Below, in pieces: positions 1-8,852 of a stretch of DNA of 64,000 nucleotides; within the stretch, counting starts at the first letter, position 1; each line of letters starts with the position of its first letter. The notes under the pieces were generated by a model. The model searched no databases. It was not told the origin of the DNA and saw only the letters and a list, made by a program, of their open reading frames with translations. Origin of the DNA: Dietzia natronolimnaea (lineage in GTDB: Bacteria; Actinomycetota; Actinomycetes; Mycobacteriales; Mycobacteriaceae); assembly GCF_039525805.1 (NCBI RefSeq), contig NZ_BAAAHZ010000001.1. One strand, 5' to 3'. A program made the translations under genes and the position numbers.

Positions 1-69
1 GCACCCGGGAAGGGGAACTCGATCCCCCGCTCGACCAAGCCCGGCGGCTACGGCCTGTCCCTGGGCTGA
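1..69 (+). CDS. C-terminal end of an unidentified protein (partial)
   Basis: An open frame enters from the left edge and ends at TGA 67-69, giving 22 residues that finish with GGYGLSLG. A strong hairpin terminator follows within about 20 nt, which supports this as the true 3' end of a transcribed gene on the + strand. The fragment is too short to assign a family. The neighbouring monooxygenase and GAF regulator would suit an oxidoreductase, but that is guesswork. Confidence 0.55.
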   Translation, partial: APGKGNSIPRSTKPGGYGLSLG

Positions 70-80
70 GCACCCCCCAG

Positions 81-129
81 GCACCTCTGCGGCCCGTGAT
101 CGGACACCCCGATCACGGGCCGCAGGTGC
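81..129 (+). terminator. Rho-independent-type hairpin after the partial gene
   Basis: A perfect 16-bp stem (88-103 with 109-124) encloses the 5-nt loop ACACC. An outer GCACCT/AGGTGC pair (81-86 with 124-129) can extend it. No long U tract follows, as is common for actinobacterial terminators. It lies between convergent genes and may serve both. Confidence 0.8.
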
Positions 130-146
130 ATTGACGGGTCCCGCCG

Positions 147-1985
147 TCAGCAGGGGTGGTGCGCCTGCTGGACCTGGTACACGGGGGTGGGCACGCCCTC
201 CATCCTCGCCTTGAGCTGCAGGGCCAGGTACTTGGAGTAGTGGCGGGACTGGTGCAGGTTGCCTCCGTGGATCCAGAGCTGCTCGACGTTCGTCGGCTTC
301 CACATGTTGCGGAGTTCCCCCTCCCAGGGCCCGGGGTCCCGCGTGGTGTCGGAACCGTATCCCCAGACCTTGCCCACCCGGTCGGCGACGTCCTGCGACA
401 CGAGATCGGTCAACCACTGGTTCATCGAGCCGTACCCGGTGGCGTAGACGATGAGGTCGGCGGGCAGGATCGTCCCGTCGTCCAGCTCCACCCCGTCGGG
501 CCGGATCCGCGTCACCTGCCCGCGTGCCAGCGCGACCTCGCCGTCGATCACCAGTTGGCTGGCACCGACGTCGATGTAGTACCCCGAACCGCGCCGGAGG
601 TACTTGAGGAAGAGGCCGGACCCGTCCTCCCCGAAGTCCAGCTCGAATCCGGCCTCGCGGAGTCGGCCGTAGAACTCCGAGTCCTTCTCCGCCATCTGCT
701 CGTAGACGGGGATCTGCACACCGGGGAGCAGGCGGTAGGGCCAGGAGGCGAAGAGCATGTCGGCCTTCTCGGTCGTCACCCCCGCCTCCAGCGCGTCCTC
801 GGAGTACAGGGGCCCGAGCGCCAGCGACATGAGCGACTCGCTCCGCGCGATGTGGGTGGAGGAGCGCTGGACCATGGTGACGTCCGCTCCGTGGTCCCAG
901 AGCGCGGCGCAGATGTCATGGGCCGAGTTGTTCGAGCCGATCACCACGGCCCGCTTGCCCTCCACGTCCCCCTCACCGGTGAACTCCGAGGAGTGCCACT
1001 GCTCGCCGGTGAACGAGTCCGCGCCCTCGACGTGCGGGATGTTCGGGTAGCCGGAGACCCCGAGGGCGAACACCAGCTGGGTCGGGCGGAGCTCCACCTT
1101 CTCGCCTCTCCGGTCCACCTCGACCCGCCACGTCCCGGACTCCTCGTCGAAGTCGGCGGTCAGACACTGCGTACCGGACCAGTAGTCGAGCTCCATGATC
1201 GCGGTGTAGTGCTCGAGCCAGTCCCCCACCTTGTCCTTGGACGGGAACACCGGCCAGTCATCGGGAAAGGGGATGTACGGGAGATGGTCGTACCAGACCG
1301 GGTCGTGGAGGTGGAGTGACTTGTAGCGCTTGCGCCACGAGTCGCCGGCCCGCTCGTTCTTCTCGATCACGATGGTCGGCACGCCCAACCGCTTGAGCCG
1401 GGCGGCGAGCCCGATCCCGCCCTGGCCTCCGCCGATGATCACCGTGTACGGCTGCTCGGTGTACCCGAGGGTCTCCTGGCGCTCCTGCTTCTTCTCGAGC
1501 CACGTCTTGCGCCCCCGGCGGATGACGTGCTCGACGCCCTGGTCCCGGGTCCGGCGCCTCTTCTCCTCGTGGCCCTTGAGTTCCTGCATCGTGGTCAGGA
1601 GGGTCCAGGCCTTGCCGTCGCGCAACCGGAGGTGGGCCCATCCGCGGCCGACCGCGGTCTCGAAGGTCACCCACGCCTCGGTCACATCACCCGACGCGCT
1701 CGCGGGGTCGTCGAGCCTCCAGGCGGAGGGCGAGACCGCGGCCAGCTGGGATTCGAGCATCCCGCGGATCTCCTCCCGCCCCTCGAGCGTCTTGAGGTTC
1801 CATGTGAAGGCGACGAAGTCGCGCCAGTAGCCCTCGGGGTCGAACAACTGCGCCGCCCGCTCCGCGTCCCCCGCCCGGAGGGCCTCGTCGAACTCCCCGA
1901 GCCACCTCTCGACCGTGGCGTCGGCGCCTGAACCGGCGCCGCCCACCCCACCCCGGTCGGCCGGTGCGTCTGTCGTCTGGGTCAT
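147..1985 (-). CDS. Flavin-dependent monooxygenase with fused N-terminal SnoaL/NTF2-like domain
   Basis: This 612-residue protein should be an NAD(P)H- and FAD-dependent oxygenase of the flavin-containing/Baeyer-Villiger monooxygenase superfamily. Residues about 24-138 look like an NTF2/SnoaL-like domain. The FAD dinucleotide motif GGGQGGIG is at 185-192, and a second Rossmann motif (VVIGSNNSAHD) starts near 347. The start ATG at 1985 has AAGGAG seven bases upstream; an in-frame start at 2054 would overlap the divergent gene and lacks a ribosome site. Only 68 bp separate it from the divergent GAF regulator, which is the obvious candidate controller. Substrate cannot be read from the sequence; ketones, aromatic amines or sulfides are all possible for this family. 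Both nucleotide-binding motifs look intact. Confidence 0.85.
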   Translation of the reverse strand: MTQTTDAPADRGGVGGAGSGADATVERWLGEFDEALRAGDAERAAQLFDPEGYWRDFVAFTWNLKTLEGREEIRGMLESQLAAVSPSAWRLDDPASASGDVTEAWVTFETAVGRGWAHLRLRDGKAWTLLTTMQELKGHEEKRRRTRDQGVEHVIRRGRKTWLEKKQERQETLGYTEQPYTVIIGGGQGGIGLAARLKRLGVPTIVIEKNERAGDSWRKRYKSLHLHDPVWYDHLPYIPFPDDWPVFPSKDKVGDWLEHYTAIMELDYWSGTQCLTADFDEESGTWRVEVDRRGEKVELRPTQLVFALGVSGYPNIPHVEGADSFTGEQWHSSEFTGEGDVEGKRAVVIGSNNSAHDICAALWDHGADVTMVQRSSTHIARSESLMSLALGPLYSEDALEAGVTTEKADMLFASWPYRLLPGVQIPVYEQMAEKDSEFYGRLREAGFELDFGEDGSGLFLKYLRRGSGYYIDVGASQLVIDGEVALARGQVTRIRPDGVELDDGTILPADLIVYATGYGSMNQWLTDLVSQDVADRVGKVWGYGSDTTRDPGPWEGELRNMWKPTNVEQLWIHGGNLHQSRHYSKYLALQLKARMEGVPTPVYQVQQAHHPC

Positions 1986-2053
1986 GTCCGCTCCTTCGTG
2001 TCGTGTAGCTTCGGCAATGACGTAGATCACACTTTCTTCCCCAGGGGGTGGCA

Positions 2054-3139
2054 ATGTCGTTGCACCCGGCCCTGCGGTTCTCCGACCCCCGGGCCTTCGC
2101 CGAGCGCTCCATCAGGGCCCACGGGATCGCGCTCTCCGGTGGCGCGACCTCAGACCTCGACTCGCGGGTCCTACAGGCGTGGAGGCGCAGCGGAGCAGCC
2201 GGGATCTCGCCGGACCAGGAAATGCCGGCCCGCGTGCTCACCCGCGAACAGGTCGCCGACGCGCGGCAGCGCACACCCCTGCGCCACATCGCGGCGGACG
2301 TGGTGGCCTCGGTGTCCGACACCTCCGCCGCGGGCCGGCACCTGGTGGTCCTCACCGATTCGCGGGGGTGCCTGCTCTGGCGGTCGGGAAGTCCCCACGT
2401 ACTCCGCCGCGCCGACTCGATCGCGTTCGCCGAGGGCGCGGACTGGTCCGAACGGGGGATCGGCACGAACGGCATCTCCCTCGCGTTGGAGACCGGGACG
2501 TTGACCCACGCCACCGCGGGCGAGCACTACGTCCGGGCCCATCACGGCTGGACCTGCACGGCCAGTCCCGTCCGGGACGCCCGCGGCAGGATCCTCGGGG
2601 TCCTCGACGTCTCCCATCCGGTCCGTTTCTCGAGCTCCGAGACGGCCGCGCTGGTCCGTTGCGGTACCCGGTTGGCCGAGACGCTGCTCGCGAACGGTGT
2701 GGGTGGGCCGTCCCCGGACGACCCCCGCCCGCCGGACGCGGGCTCGCGCCCCGGACCCGACGAGACCACGGATCGGGGCGACAACCCGGTGACGGAGATC
2801 CGTCTGCTCGGGTGGAGGCCGTCGGTGATCCGGGCCGACGGGTCGACGGTCGACCTCAGCCCGCGAAGGGCGGAGCTGCTCGCGCTCCTGGCGTCCCGGG
2901 AGGCGTGGACCGCGAGCTCCCTGTCCGAGGCGCTCTACGGGGACAGGAACGCCACGGCGACCGTCAGGGGCGAGGTCCGCAGGCTCCGTCAGCTCACCGG
3001 CCTGTCGATCGACTCCCAGCCGTACGCCCTGGCCTCCCACGAGCGAGGCTGCGTGGACTTCCTCTCGGTGGAGCATCCCGACGATCTCCTGCCCCTCTCG
3101 GAGATCCCGGCCATCATCGACCTGCGGTACGGGATCTGA
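2054..3139 (+). CDS. GAF-domain transcriptional regulator (AcoR N-terminal type, no AAA+ domain)
   Basis: The 361-residue protein resembles the sensor half of acetoin-operon activators. An N-terminal conserved helix region carries SRVLQAWRRSG. A GAF domain spans about residues 80-210, including GIGTNGISLALETG and a conserved HHGWTC segment. An Asp/Pro-rich linker and a C-terminal segment (about 250-340) resembling a winged-helix DNA-binding domain follow. No sigma-54 AAA+ module is present, in keeping with actinobacteria that lack sigma-54. ATG 2054 has AGGGGG five bases upstream; GTG 2048 is an alternative. It is divergent from the flavin monooxygenase and probably senses a small aromatic or carbonyl compound to control it (inference). 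Confidence 0.75.
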   Translation: MSLHPALRFSDPRAFAERSIRAHGIALSGGATSDLDSRVLQAWRRSGAAGISPDQEMPARVLTREQVADARQRTPLRHIAADVVASVSDTSAAGRHLVVLTDSRGCLLWRSGSPHVLRRADSIAFAEGADWSERGIGTNGISLALETGTLTHATAGEHYVRAHHGWTCTASPVRDARGRILGVLDVSHPVRFSSSETAALVRCGTRLAETLLANGVGGPSPDDPRPPDAGSRPGPDETTDRGDNPVTEIRLLGWRPSVIRADGSTVDLSPRRAELLALLASREAWTASSLSEALYGDRNATATVRGEVRRLRQLTGLSIDSQPYALASHERGCVDFLSVEHPDDLLPLSEIPAIIDLRYGI

Positions 3140-3211
3140 GGCCACGGGATCTGACACCGCGGTTCGGCGCGGCCGGAACCACGTCCGACCGAGGTGGCAC
3201 AATCAGCAGTC

Positions 3212-4465
3212 ATGACGCCGGAGAACACGGGACGCACGCTCCACCAGCCGCGCACGCTCGACCAGTCGTCCAAGCTCAAGGACGTCCTCTATGAGATCCG
3301 CGGCCCGGTGCTGGCGCGGGCGAACCAGCTCGAGGCGGAGGGTCACCGGATCCTCAAGCTGAACATCGGCAACCCCGCCCCCTTCGGGTTCGAGGCGCCG
3401 GACGTGATCATGCGCGACATGATCGCGGCACTGCCCCACGCGCAGGGCTACTCGGAGTCCAAGGGCATCCTGTCGGCCCGTCGAGCGATCTTCACGCGGT
3501 ACGAGCTGGTCCCCGACTTCCCGCAGCTGGACGTGGAGGACATCTACCTCGGCAACGGCGTGTCCGAGCTGATCACCATGACGATGCAGGCGCTGCTGGA
3601 CGACGGCGACGAGGTCCTCATCCCCGCCCCGGACTACCCGCTGTGGACCGCCATGACCTCACTCGCCGGGGGCAGGCCCGTCCACTACCTCGCCGACGAG
3701 CAGGACGACTGGAACCCGTCGCTCGAGGACATCGCCTCGAAGATCACGCCCAAGACCAAGGCCATCGTCGTGATCAACCCCAACAACCCCACCGGGGCGG
3801 TCTACTCCCGGGAGGTCCTGCAGGGGATCGTGGACCTGGCCCGCGAGCACAGTCTGCTCATCCTGGCGGACGAGATCTACGACCGGATCGTCTACGACGA
3901 GGCGCAGCACACCTCCATCGCCTCGCTCGCGCACGATCTGCTGGTCCTGACCTTCAACGGCCTGTCCAAGACGTACCGCGTGGCGGGCTACCGGGCGGGC
4001 TGGATGGCGATCACCGGCCCCAAGGCGCACGCGGCCGGGTTCCTCGAGGGTCTGGAGCTGTTGGCCTCGACGAGGTTGTGCCCCAACGTGCCCGCGCAGC
4101 ACGCCATCCAGGTGGCACTCGGCGGGTACCAGTCGATCAACGAGCTGATCGAGCCCGGGGGCAGGCTCCACGAGCAGCGCGGCATCGCGTGGGAGAAGCT
4201 CAACTCGATCCCCGGGGTGAGCTGCGTCAAGCCGATGGGCGCCCTCTACGTGTTCCCCAGGCTCGACCCGGAGGTCCACGAGATCCACGACGACCGCCTG
4301 TTCGCGCTGGACCTGCTCGAACGTGAGCGCATCCTGGTCACCCAGGGCACGGGGTTCAACTGGCCCGACCCGGATCACTTCCGGGTGGTCACGCTGCCCG
4401 CCGGCCGCGACCTGGCCGTGGCGATCGAGCGGATCGGCAACTTCCTGGCCTCGTACCGCCAGTAG
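3212..4465 (+). CDS. alaA: PLP-dependent aminotransferase, alanine transaminase type
   Basis: A 417-residue class I/II aminotransferase expected to interconvert pyruvate plus glutamate with alanine plus 2-oxoglutarate in the cytoplasm. The PLP lysine is K253 in NGLSKTYRVAGYRAGW. The upstream NPNNPTGAVYS loop and the ADEIYDRIVYD segment, with the Asp that contacts the pyridine nitrogen, are present. It resembles the mycobacterial protein long called AspC (Rv0337c) and now regarded as an alanine transaminase. ATG 3212 is preferred: the sequence CACAAT ends eight bases before it, suggesting a nearly leaderless message. GTG 3194 is in frame but has no ribosome site. The gene appears monocistronic. 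Confidence 0.85.
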   Translation: MTPENTGRTLHQPRTLDQSSKLKDVLYEIRGPVLARANQLEAEGHRILKLNIGNPAPFGFEAPDVIMRDMIAALPHAQGYSESKGILSARRAIFTRYELVPDFPQLDVEDIYLGNGVSELITMTMQALLDDGDEVLIPAPDYPLWTAMTSLAGGRPVHYLADEQDDWNPSLEDIASKITPKTKAIVVINPNNPTGAVYSREVLQGIVDLAREHSLLILADEIYDRIVYDEAQHTSIASLAHDLLVLTFNGLSKTYRVAGYRAGWMAITGPKAHAAGFLEGLELLASTRLCPNVPAQHAIQVALGGYQSINELIEPGGRLHEQRGIAWEKLNSIPGVSCVKPMGALYVFPRLDPEVHEIHDDRLFALDLLERERILVTQGTGFNWPDPDHFRVVTLPAGRDLAVAIERIGNFLASYRQ

Positions 4466-4474
4466 TCCGGGCGC

Positions 4475-5764
4475 TCAGTGCCGCGCGCCCACGGTCGCCC
4501 GGTCCAGTTCCTCCGGGGTCACGTCGCGGGAGAGCCACACCGCTGCCGCGGTGGTGAGCGGGACGCACAGGGCGAGGGCGATCGCGCCGACGAGCGACCG
4601 CATCAGCTCCACGGCCACGACGTCGGAGGTGAGGATCGACAGCGGCGAGCGGGTCCCCAGCGAGAACAGCAGCAGCAGCGGCAGCGCCGACCCGGTGTAC
4701 GCCAACACCAGGGTGTAGACCATCGAGGCGACGTGGTCGCGTCCGACCCCCATCGCCGACCGGAACACCTGGACGGGTCCGGCGTGCGGGTCGAGGTGGC
4801 GCATCTCGAACACGGTCGCGGACTGGCTCACGGTGACGTCGTTGAGCACGCCCAGGGCGCCGATGATGAAGCCGGCGAGCAGCAGTCCCGTCAGCGAGAC
4901 GTGCTGCACGAACACCTGGACCTGGGTCGTGGAGTCGCCGCTGAGCCCGGTGATCCTGGTGGTCTCGATGACCACCCAGCTCAGTAACGCCGCCGCCAGC
5001 ATCGCCGACAGGGTGCCGAGCAGCGCGGCGTGCGTCTTGAGGTTGATCCCGTGCACCACGTAGATCACCAGGTAGAGCACGGCGGAGCCGCCGACCACGG
5101 CCACCAGGATGGCCGGGTTGCCGTCGAGGATGGAGGGGAGGACGAACCCCACGACGACGACGAGGGCCACCGCGATCCCGATCAGGGCCCGCAGTCCCTT
5201 CCACCGCCCGACGGCGACCATCACCACGGCGCCCACGAGGAGCCACAACGCCATGGGCACGGTGCGGGTGAAGTCCTCGAAGGCATAGGTGTCGGTGGCC
5301 CCCTGGGGGGAGCGGCCCAGCTGGATCTGGTCGCCCTCACCGAGGTCCGGGGATCCGGGCCCGGGTGGTATCTCCAGCAGCACCTGTCGGCCGGCGTCCG
5401 GGCCGGTGTCGAGTCGCACGATCGAGCGCGGACACTCCGGGCCGGGGAACCGGGGCTCGAGTGGTGGACCGGGCAGCACCCGACCGTTGTCCGGGGAGCC
5501 GCAGGGTGCCACCTCGGTGGACACGACCTCGCCCCGCTCGGTCACCACCGATGACCCGGACGACTGGGCGAAGTACGGGTCCAGCTCGGGGTCCTGGAAG
5601 GTCGGCCAGAGCAGCGCCACCCCGATCATCGTCGCGACCGCGCCCAGGATCAGTCCGACCACCGTGATTCGGCCGGCGCCGCCGGACGGAACGAGGCGGG
5701 ACCCGTGTCGGGGGCGCTCGACCCGGTGCCGGTGCCGGGGAGGGGTCGCTGGCCGGTCGCTCAC
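4475..5764 (-). CDS. YibE/F-family multi-pass membrane protein
   Basis: A 429-residue integral membrane protein. A basic N-terminus is followed by one transmembrane helix (ITVVGLILGAVATMIGVALL), a roughly 120-residue extracytoplasmic region rich in Pro/Gly, and then seven or so hydrophobic helices typical of YibE/F (PF07907). The biochemical role of this family is not established. The chosen start is GTG 5764 because TAGGGT sits exactly seven bases upstream, as in a leaderless promoter; reading further upstream would translate through a tandem repeat with low-complexity output. The 3' end converges on the aminotransferase with a 9-bp gap. Upstream lies a 4 x 17-bp repeat. Confidence 0.75.
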   Translation of the reverse strand: MSDRPATPPRHRHRVERPRHGSRLVPSGGAGRITVVGLILGAVATMIGVALLWPTFQDPELDPYFAQSSGSSVVTERGEVVSTEVAPCGSPDNGRVLPGPPLEPRFPGPECPRSIVRLDTGPDAGRQVLLEIPPGPGSPDLGEGDQIQLGRSPQGATDTYAFEDFTRTVPMALWLLVGAVVMVAVGRWKGLRALIGIAVALVVVVGFVLPSILDGNPAILVAVVGGSAVLYLVIYVVHGINLKTHAALLGTLSAMLAAALLSWVVIETTRITGLSGDSTTQVQVFVQHVSLTGLLLAGFIIGALGVLNDVTVSQSATVFEMRHLDPHAGPVQVFRSAMGVGRDHVASMVYTLVLAYTGSALPLLLLFSLGTRSPLSILTSDVVAVELMRSLVGAIALALCVPLTTAAAVWLSRDVTPEELDRATVGARH

Positions 5765-5771
5765 GCCGGTA

Positions 5772-5777
5772 ACCCTA
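5772..5777 (-). promoter_or_regulatory. -10 hexamer TAGGGT for the YibE/F gene (leaderless)
   Basis: TAGGGT fits the actinobacterial TANNNT pattern and ends 7 nt before the GTG start, so transcription should begin at or next to the start codon. The tandem repeat occupies roughly -28 to -95. Confidence 0.5.
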
Positions 5778-5791
5778 ACCCGCGCCGGGCC

Positions 5792-5859
5792 CGGTCGGAG
5801 TCGGAGGACGGTCGGAGCCGGAGGACGGTCGGAGTCGGAGGACGGTCGGAGTCGGATGA
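5792..5859. repeat. Four tandem copies of a 17-bp unit
   Basis: Units begin at 5792, 5809, 5826 and 5843. The unit is CGGTCGGAGTCGGAGGA; copy 2 has one substitution and copy 4 one. It fills most of the gap between the divergently placed 3' end of the UDP-glucose dehydrogenase gene and the start of the YibE/F gene. Seventeen is not a multiple of three, so the array does not look like coding sequence. Confidence 0.9.
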
Positions 5860-5884
5860 CGGCCACCCGGGCGCGGTCGACCGG

Positions 5885-7219
5885 TCAGCTGGCGCTCACC
5901 CCGCGGCCGAGGGCGCGGTAGGTCCAGCCAGCGGCGCGCCAGTCGTCGGCGGGCATGCAGTTGCGGCCGTCCAGCATGATCCGCCCGCGCGCCACCGCCG
6001 TCACGGCCGCCGGGTCCAACTCGAGGAACTCGGCCCACTCGGTGGCCACCAGCACCACGTCCGCACCCTCACACGCCTCGATCGCCGAGTCGGCGTACGC
6101 GAGCGTCGGGAACAGGGCCCGCGCGTTGTCCAGCGCCTGCGGGTCGTACACCACCGCTTGCGCCCCCTTGAGGGACAGCATCCCGGCCACGTTCAACGCC
6201 GGGGAGTCGCGCACGTCATCGGAGTCCGGCTTGAACGCCGCCCCCAGCACCGCGATCGTCTTGCCGATCAGCATCCCCCCGCACGCCTCGGTCGCCAGAT
6301 CGACCATCCGCTCCCGGCGCCGCATGTTGATCGAGTCGACCTCCCGCAGGAACGACATCGCCTGATCGGCACCCAGCTCACCGGCGCGGGCCATGAACGC
6401 CCGAATGTCCTTAGGCAGGCACCCCCCACCGAAGCCCAGACCGGCGCCCAGGAAACGCCGACCGATCCGCGGATCCATCCCGATCGCGTCCGCCAACACC
6501 GTCACATCCGCGCCCGCCGCCTCACACACCTCCGACACGGCGTTGATGAAGCTGATCTTGGTCGCCAGGAACGCGTTCGCGCTGACCTTGACCAACTCGG
6601 CGGTCGCCAGATCCGTCACGATCACCGGACACGGGTCCGAGTCCAGGATCGGCGCGTACGCCCCGCGCACCGTCTCCTCGACCGGCCCACCCGGCTCACG
6701 CACCCCGATCACGATCCGATCCGGCGTGAGCGTGTCGGCCACCGCGAAACCCTCCCGCAGGAACTCCGGGTTCCACGCCACCTCGACGTGCACCCCGGCG
6801 GGGGCGTGCCAGTCGGCGATCTCCTGCAGCCGCGCCGCCGTCCCCACCGGCACCGTCGACTTGCCCACCAGCACCGCATCCGCGGTCAACAGCGGCGCCA
6901 ACCGGGCCACCACGTCCTCCACATACGAGGTGTCGGCCGCGAACTCCCCCTTGCGCTGCGGGGTACCCACCCCGATGAAGTGCAGGTCCGCGAACTCCGC
7001 GGCCTCGGCGTAGTCCGTGGTGAACCGCACCCGACCGGACTCCACCTGCCGCCTCAGGATCTCCGGCAACCCCGGCTCGTAGAACGGCACCTCACCGGCC
7101 CGCAGGCGCTCGATCTTCGCCTCGTCCACATCCACACCCAGCACCTCGTGACCCAACTCGGCCATACAGGCGGCATGGGTGGTCCCCAGATACCCGGTCC
7201 CGAACACGGTCATACGCAT
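5885..7219 (-). CDS. udgA: UDP-glucose/GDP-mannose dehydrogenase family protein (probable UDP-glucose 6-dehydrogenase)
   Basis: The 444-residue enzyme should oxidise UDP-glucose to UDP-glucuronate with two NAD+, supplying acidic sugars for envelope polysaccharide. The N-terminal NAD motif is GTGYLGTTHAACMAELGHEV. The catalytic cysteine is C267 in the GFGGGCLPKD motif, and the C-terminal UDP-binding domain starts near residue 310. Length matches the family. The first ATG (7219) is only six bases from TAGAAC, a plausible leaderless -10; ATG 7213 is an alternative. The gene order dcd-udgA also occurs in Mycobacterium tuberculosis (Rv0321-Rv0322), although transcription here need not be shared because about 130 bp separate the two. 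Confidence 0.85.
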   Translation of the reverse strand: MRMTVFGTGYLGTTHAACMAELGHEVLGVDVDEAKIERLRAGEVPFYEPGLPEILRRQVESGRVRFTTDYAEAAEFADLHFIGVGTPQRKGEFAADTSYVEDVVARLAPLLTADAVLVGKSTVPVGTAARLQEIADWHAPAGVHVEVAWNPEFLREGFAVADTLTPDRIVIGVREPGGPVEETVRGAYAPILDSDPCPVIVTDLATAELVKVSANAFLATKISFINAVSEVCEAAGADVTVLADAIGMDPRIGRRFLGAGLGFGGGCLPKDIRAFMARAGELGADQAMSFLREVDSINMRRRERMVDLATEACGGMLIGKTIAVLGAAFKPDSDDVRDSPALNVAGMLSLKGAQAVVYDPQALDNARALFPTLAYADSAIEACEGADVVLVATEWAEFLELDPAAVTAVARGRIMLDGRNCMPADDWRAAGWTYRALGRGVSAS

Positions 7220-7350
7220 AGCGCAGTTCTACCGTCCCCGGACGACCTCCCGGGAACACCGGGGTGAACGCGGGACGAGCGTACTGTGGCCGGGCCCGGG
7301 TCGCCGACGGGGCCGGGTCGCTGACGGGCCCGGTTCGGCAACAGTCCCGG

Positions 7351-7914
7351 TCAGCGGAAGTTGAGGTACGCCTTGGAGGCGGTCGGGCCGCGCTGTCCCT
7401 GGTACTTCGAGCCCGTCGCGGCGGTGCCGTACGGGACCTCGGCGGGGCTGGACAGCCGGAACAGGCACAGCTGGCCGATCTTCATCCCCGGCCACAGCGT
7501 GATGGGCAGGTTGGCAACGTTGGACAGCTCGAGGGTGATGTGCCCCTCGAACCCCGGGTCGATGAACCCGGCGGTCGAGTGCGTGAGCAGACCGAGTCGA
7601 CCGAGCGAGGACTTTCCCTCGAGCCGGCCCGCCAGGTCGTCGGGAAGGGCCAGGCGCTCGAGGGTCGCCCCCAGGACGAACTCGCCCGGGTGCAGCACGA
7701 ACGGGTCCCCTGACGCGGGTTCGACGAGTTCGGTGAGGTCGTCCTGCTGCTGCGCCGGGTCGATGTGGGTGTAGCGCGAGTTGTTGAACACGCGGAACAG
7801 GCTGTCCAGGCGGACGTCGATGCTCGACGGTTGGATCAGCGAGGAGTCGAGGGGGTCGATCGTGAGCCGCCCGTCGGCGAGCTCGGAGCGGAGGTCACGG
7901 TCGGAGAGCAGCAC
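7351..7914 (-). CDS. dcd: dCTP deaminase, dUMP-forming (bifunctional) type
   Basis: At 187 residues this is a full-length member of the Dcd/dUTPase family, which converts dCTP to dUTP, and in mycobacteria onward to dUMP, for dTTP synthesis. The sequence is strongly conserved: QPSSIDVRLD near the N-terminus, the GKSSLGRLGL loop, STAGFIDPGFEGHITLEL with the catalytic Glu129, and the C-terminal GSKYQGQRGPTAS. The start is GTG 7914, giving the conserved MLLSDRDL. TACCCT lies seven bases upstream, so a leaderless transcript starting inside the end of the preceding DUF2470 gene is likely. The two coding regions overlap by 20 bp. Confidence 0.95.
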   Translation of the reverse strand: MLLSDRDLRSELADGRLTIDPLDSSLIQPSSIDVRLDSLFRVFNNSRYTHIDPAQQQDDLTELVEPASGDPFVLHPGEFVLGATLERLALPDDLAGRLEGKSSLGRLGLLTHSTAGFIDPGFEGHITLELSNVANLPITLWPGMKIGQLCLFRLSSPAEVPYGTAATGSKYQGQRGPTASKAYLNFR

Positions 7915-8674
7915 GGTCTAGAGGGTATCGCGACCCCCCGGCGAGCAGGCGGAGCTGGGTGCCCAACTCGGTGACGCTCACGCACGCCTCGGCGAAGGGC
8001 AGCCGCTCCCGGTGGATGCGCCCGTCGCGCCCGACGAGCTCGATGTCCACCCCGGCGCGGTCGATGCCGACCAGCAGTGGCCGCTCGGCCGGGAGGCAGC
8101 GGCACACGCGCAGCGCCATCCGCGGCACCACCTGGCAGCGCGGGTCGTTGAGATGGTCCAGCCAGTGCCCCTCGAGGTCGGCGAAGGGGTCGGGCCCGGA
8201 GGTCGCCAGGTCCTCGGGGTCGATGTCGGTCACCCCGTCGTCGTCGGTCAGCACGATCCGCTCCGCGCGGAGCCGGACCAACGCGACACCGGTCCCCACG
8301 TCCAACAGGACGGGGTCGGGGAGGTCGCGGGCGATCTCGCCCGCGGTGCGGCGCTGGGCGCGCACGCCCGGCAGCTCCACACGACCGTCGACGACGACGA
8401 TGCGGCGACAGCGCCCCTCGGCCGCTCCCCCGATGATCTCGTCCAGGACCTCGAGCCTCGCCCGCACCCCGCCCACGCCGATCGTGACCGCGTAGGCCGT
8501 CGGTAGCGCGACCCAGAGGTCGGCGGTCCCGGGCACCTGGTGCACCAGGCCCACCCCGGGAGGGGTCACGGCGCCCGGGCCGGAGGGTAGACCCAGGGTG
8601 GCCCGGGGGCACCGGCGCAGCGCCGAGCTCACTCGTTCCGCGGGCTCCGGGACAGGCCCCACCAGTGATCGCAT
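7895..8674 (-). CDS. DUF2470-domain protein under an iron box
   Basis: A 259-residue cytoplasmic protein. Its C-terminal part (about 165-250) matches the DUF2470 pattern: HLNDPRCQVVPRMALRV, a central LLVGIDRAGVDIEL strand pair and a closing RLPFAEACVSVTELG helix. DUF2470 is the C-terminal fold found with haem-degrading and haem-binding HugZ-like split-barrel proteins. The N-terminal two thirds are not clearly a split barrel. ATG 8674 has GAGGAG five bases upstream. A DtxR/IdeR box lies about 100 bp upstream, so repression by iron is expected. A role in haem-iron use is inferred from the box plus the domain. Confidence 0.7.
   Translation of the reverse strand: MRSLVGPVPEPAERVSSALRRCPRATLGLPSGPGAVTPPGVGLVHQVPGTADLWVALPTAYAVTIGVGGVRARLEVLDEIIGGAAEGRCRRIVVVDGRVELPGVRAQRRTAGEIARDLPDPVLLDVGTGVALVRLRAERIVLTDDDGVTDIDPEDLATSGPDPFADLEGHWLDHLNDPRCQVVPRMALRVCRCLPAERPLLVGIDRAGVDIELVGRDGRIHRERLPFAEACVSVTELGTQLRLLAGGSRYPLDRAALRP
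7922..7927 (-). promoter_or_regulatory. -10 hexamer TACCCT for dcd (leaderless)
   Basis: TACCCT ends seven bases before the dcd GTG start and lies inside the last codons of the upstream DUF2470 gene, giving dcd a possible independent promoter. Confidence 0.45.
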
Positions 8675-8774
8675 GCCATCTCCTCGTCGACAGTTCCCGC
8701 ACCGCTCCGACGCCTCCAGGGAAAGGCGCCGGAACGGTCCGGGGGCGGGGACGTGACTACCCGCAGCGACTAAC

Positions 8775-8793
8775 TTAGGTAAGGCTTACCTCT
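8775..8793. promoter_or_regulatory. DtxR/IdeR iron box
   Basis: TTAGGTAAGGCTTACCTCT matches 15 of 19 positions of the DtxR/IdeR consensus TTAGGTTAGGCTAACCTAA, and its core AGGTAAGGCTTACCT is almost perfectly palindromic. It lies between the two DUF2470 genes, upstream of the downstream one. This is the strongest iron-regulatory signal in the window. Confidence 0.85.
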
Positions 8794-8852
8794 AGCGCAA
8801 GGGTTTTGTGCACACCGGCGGGAAAAGAGTCGGAGACGGATCCGAGCCGGCC

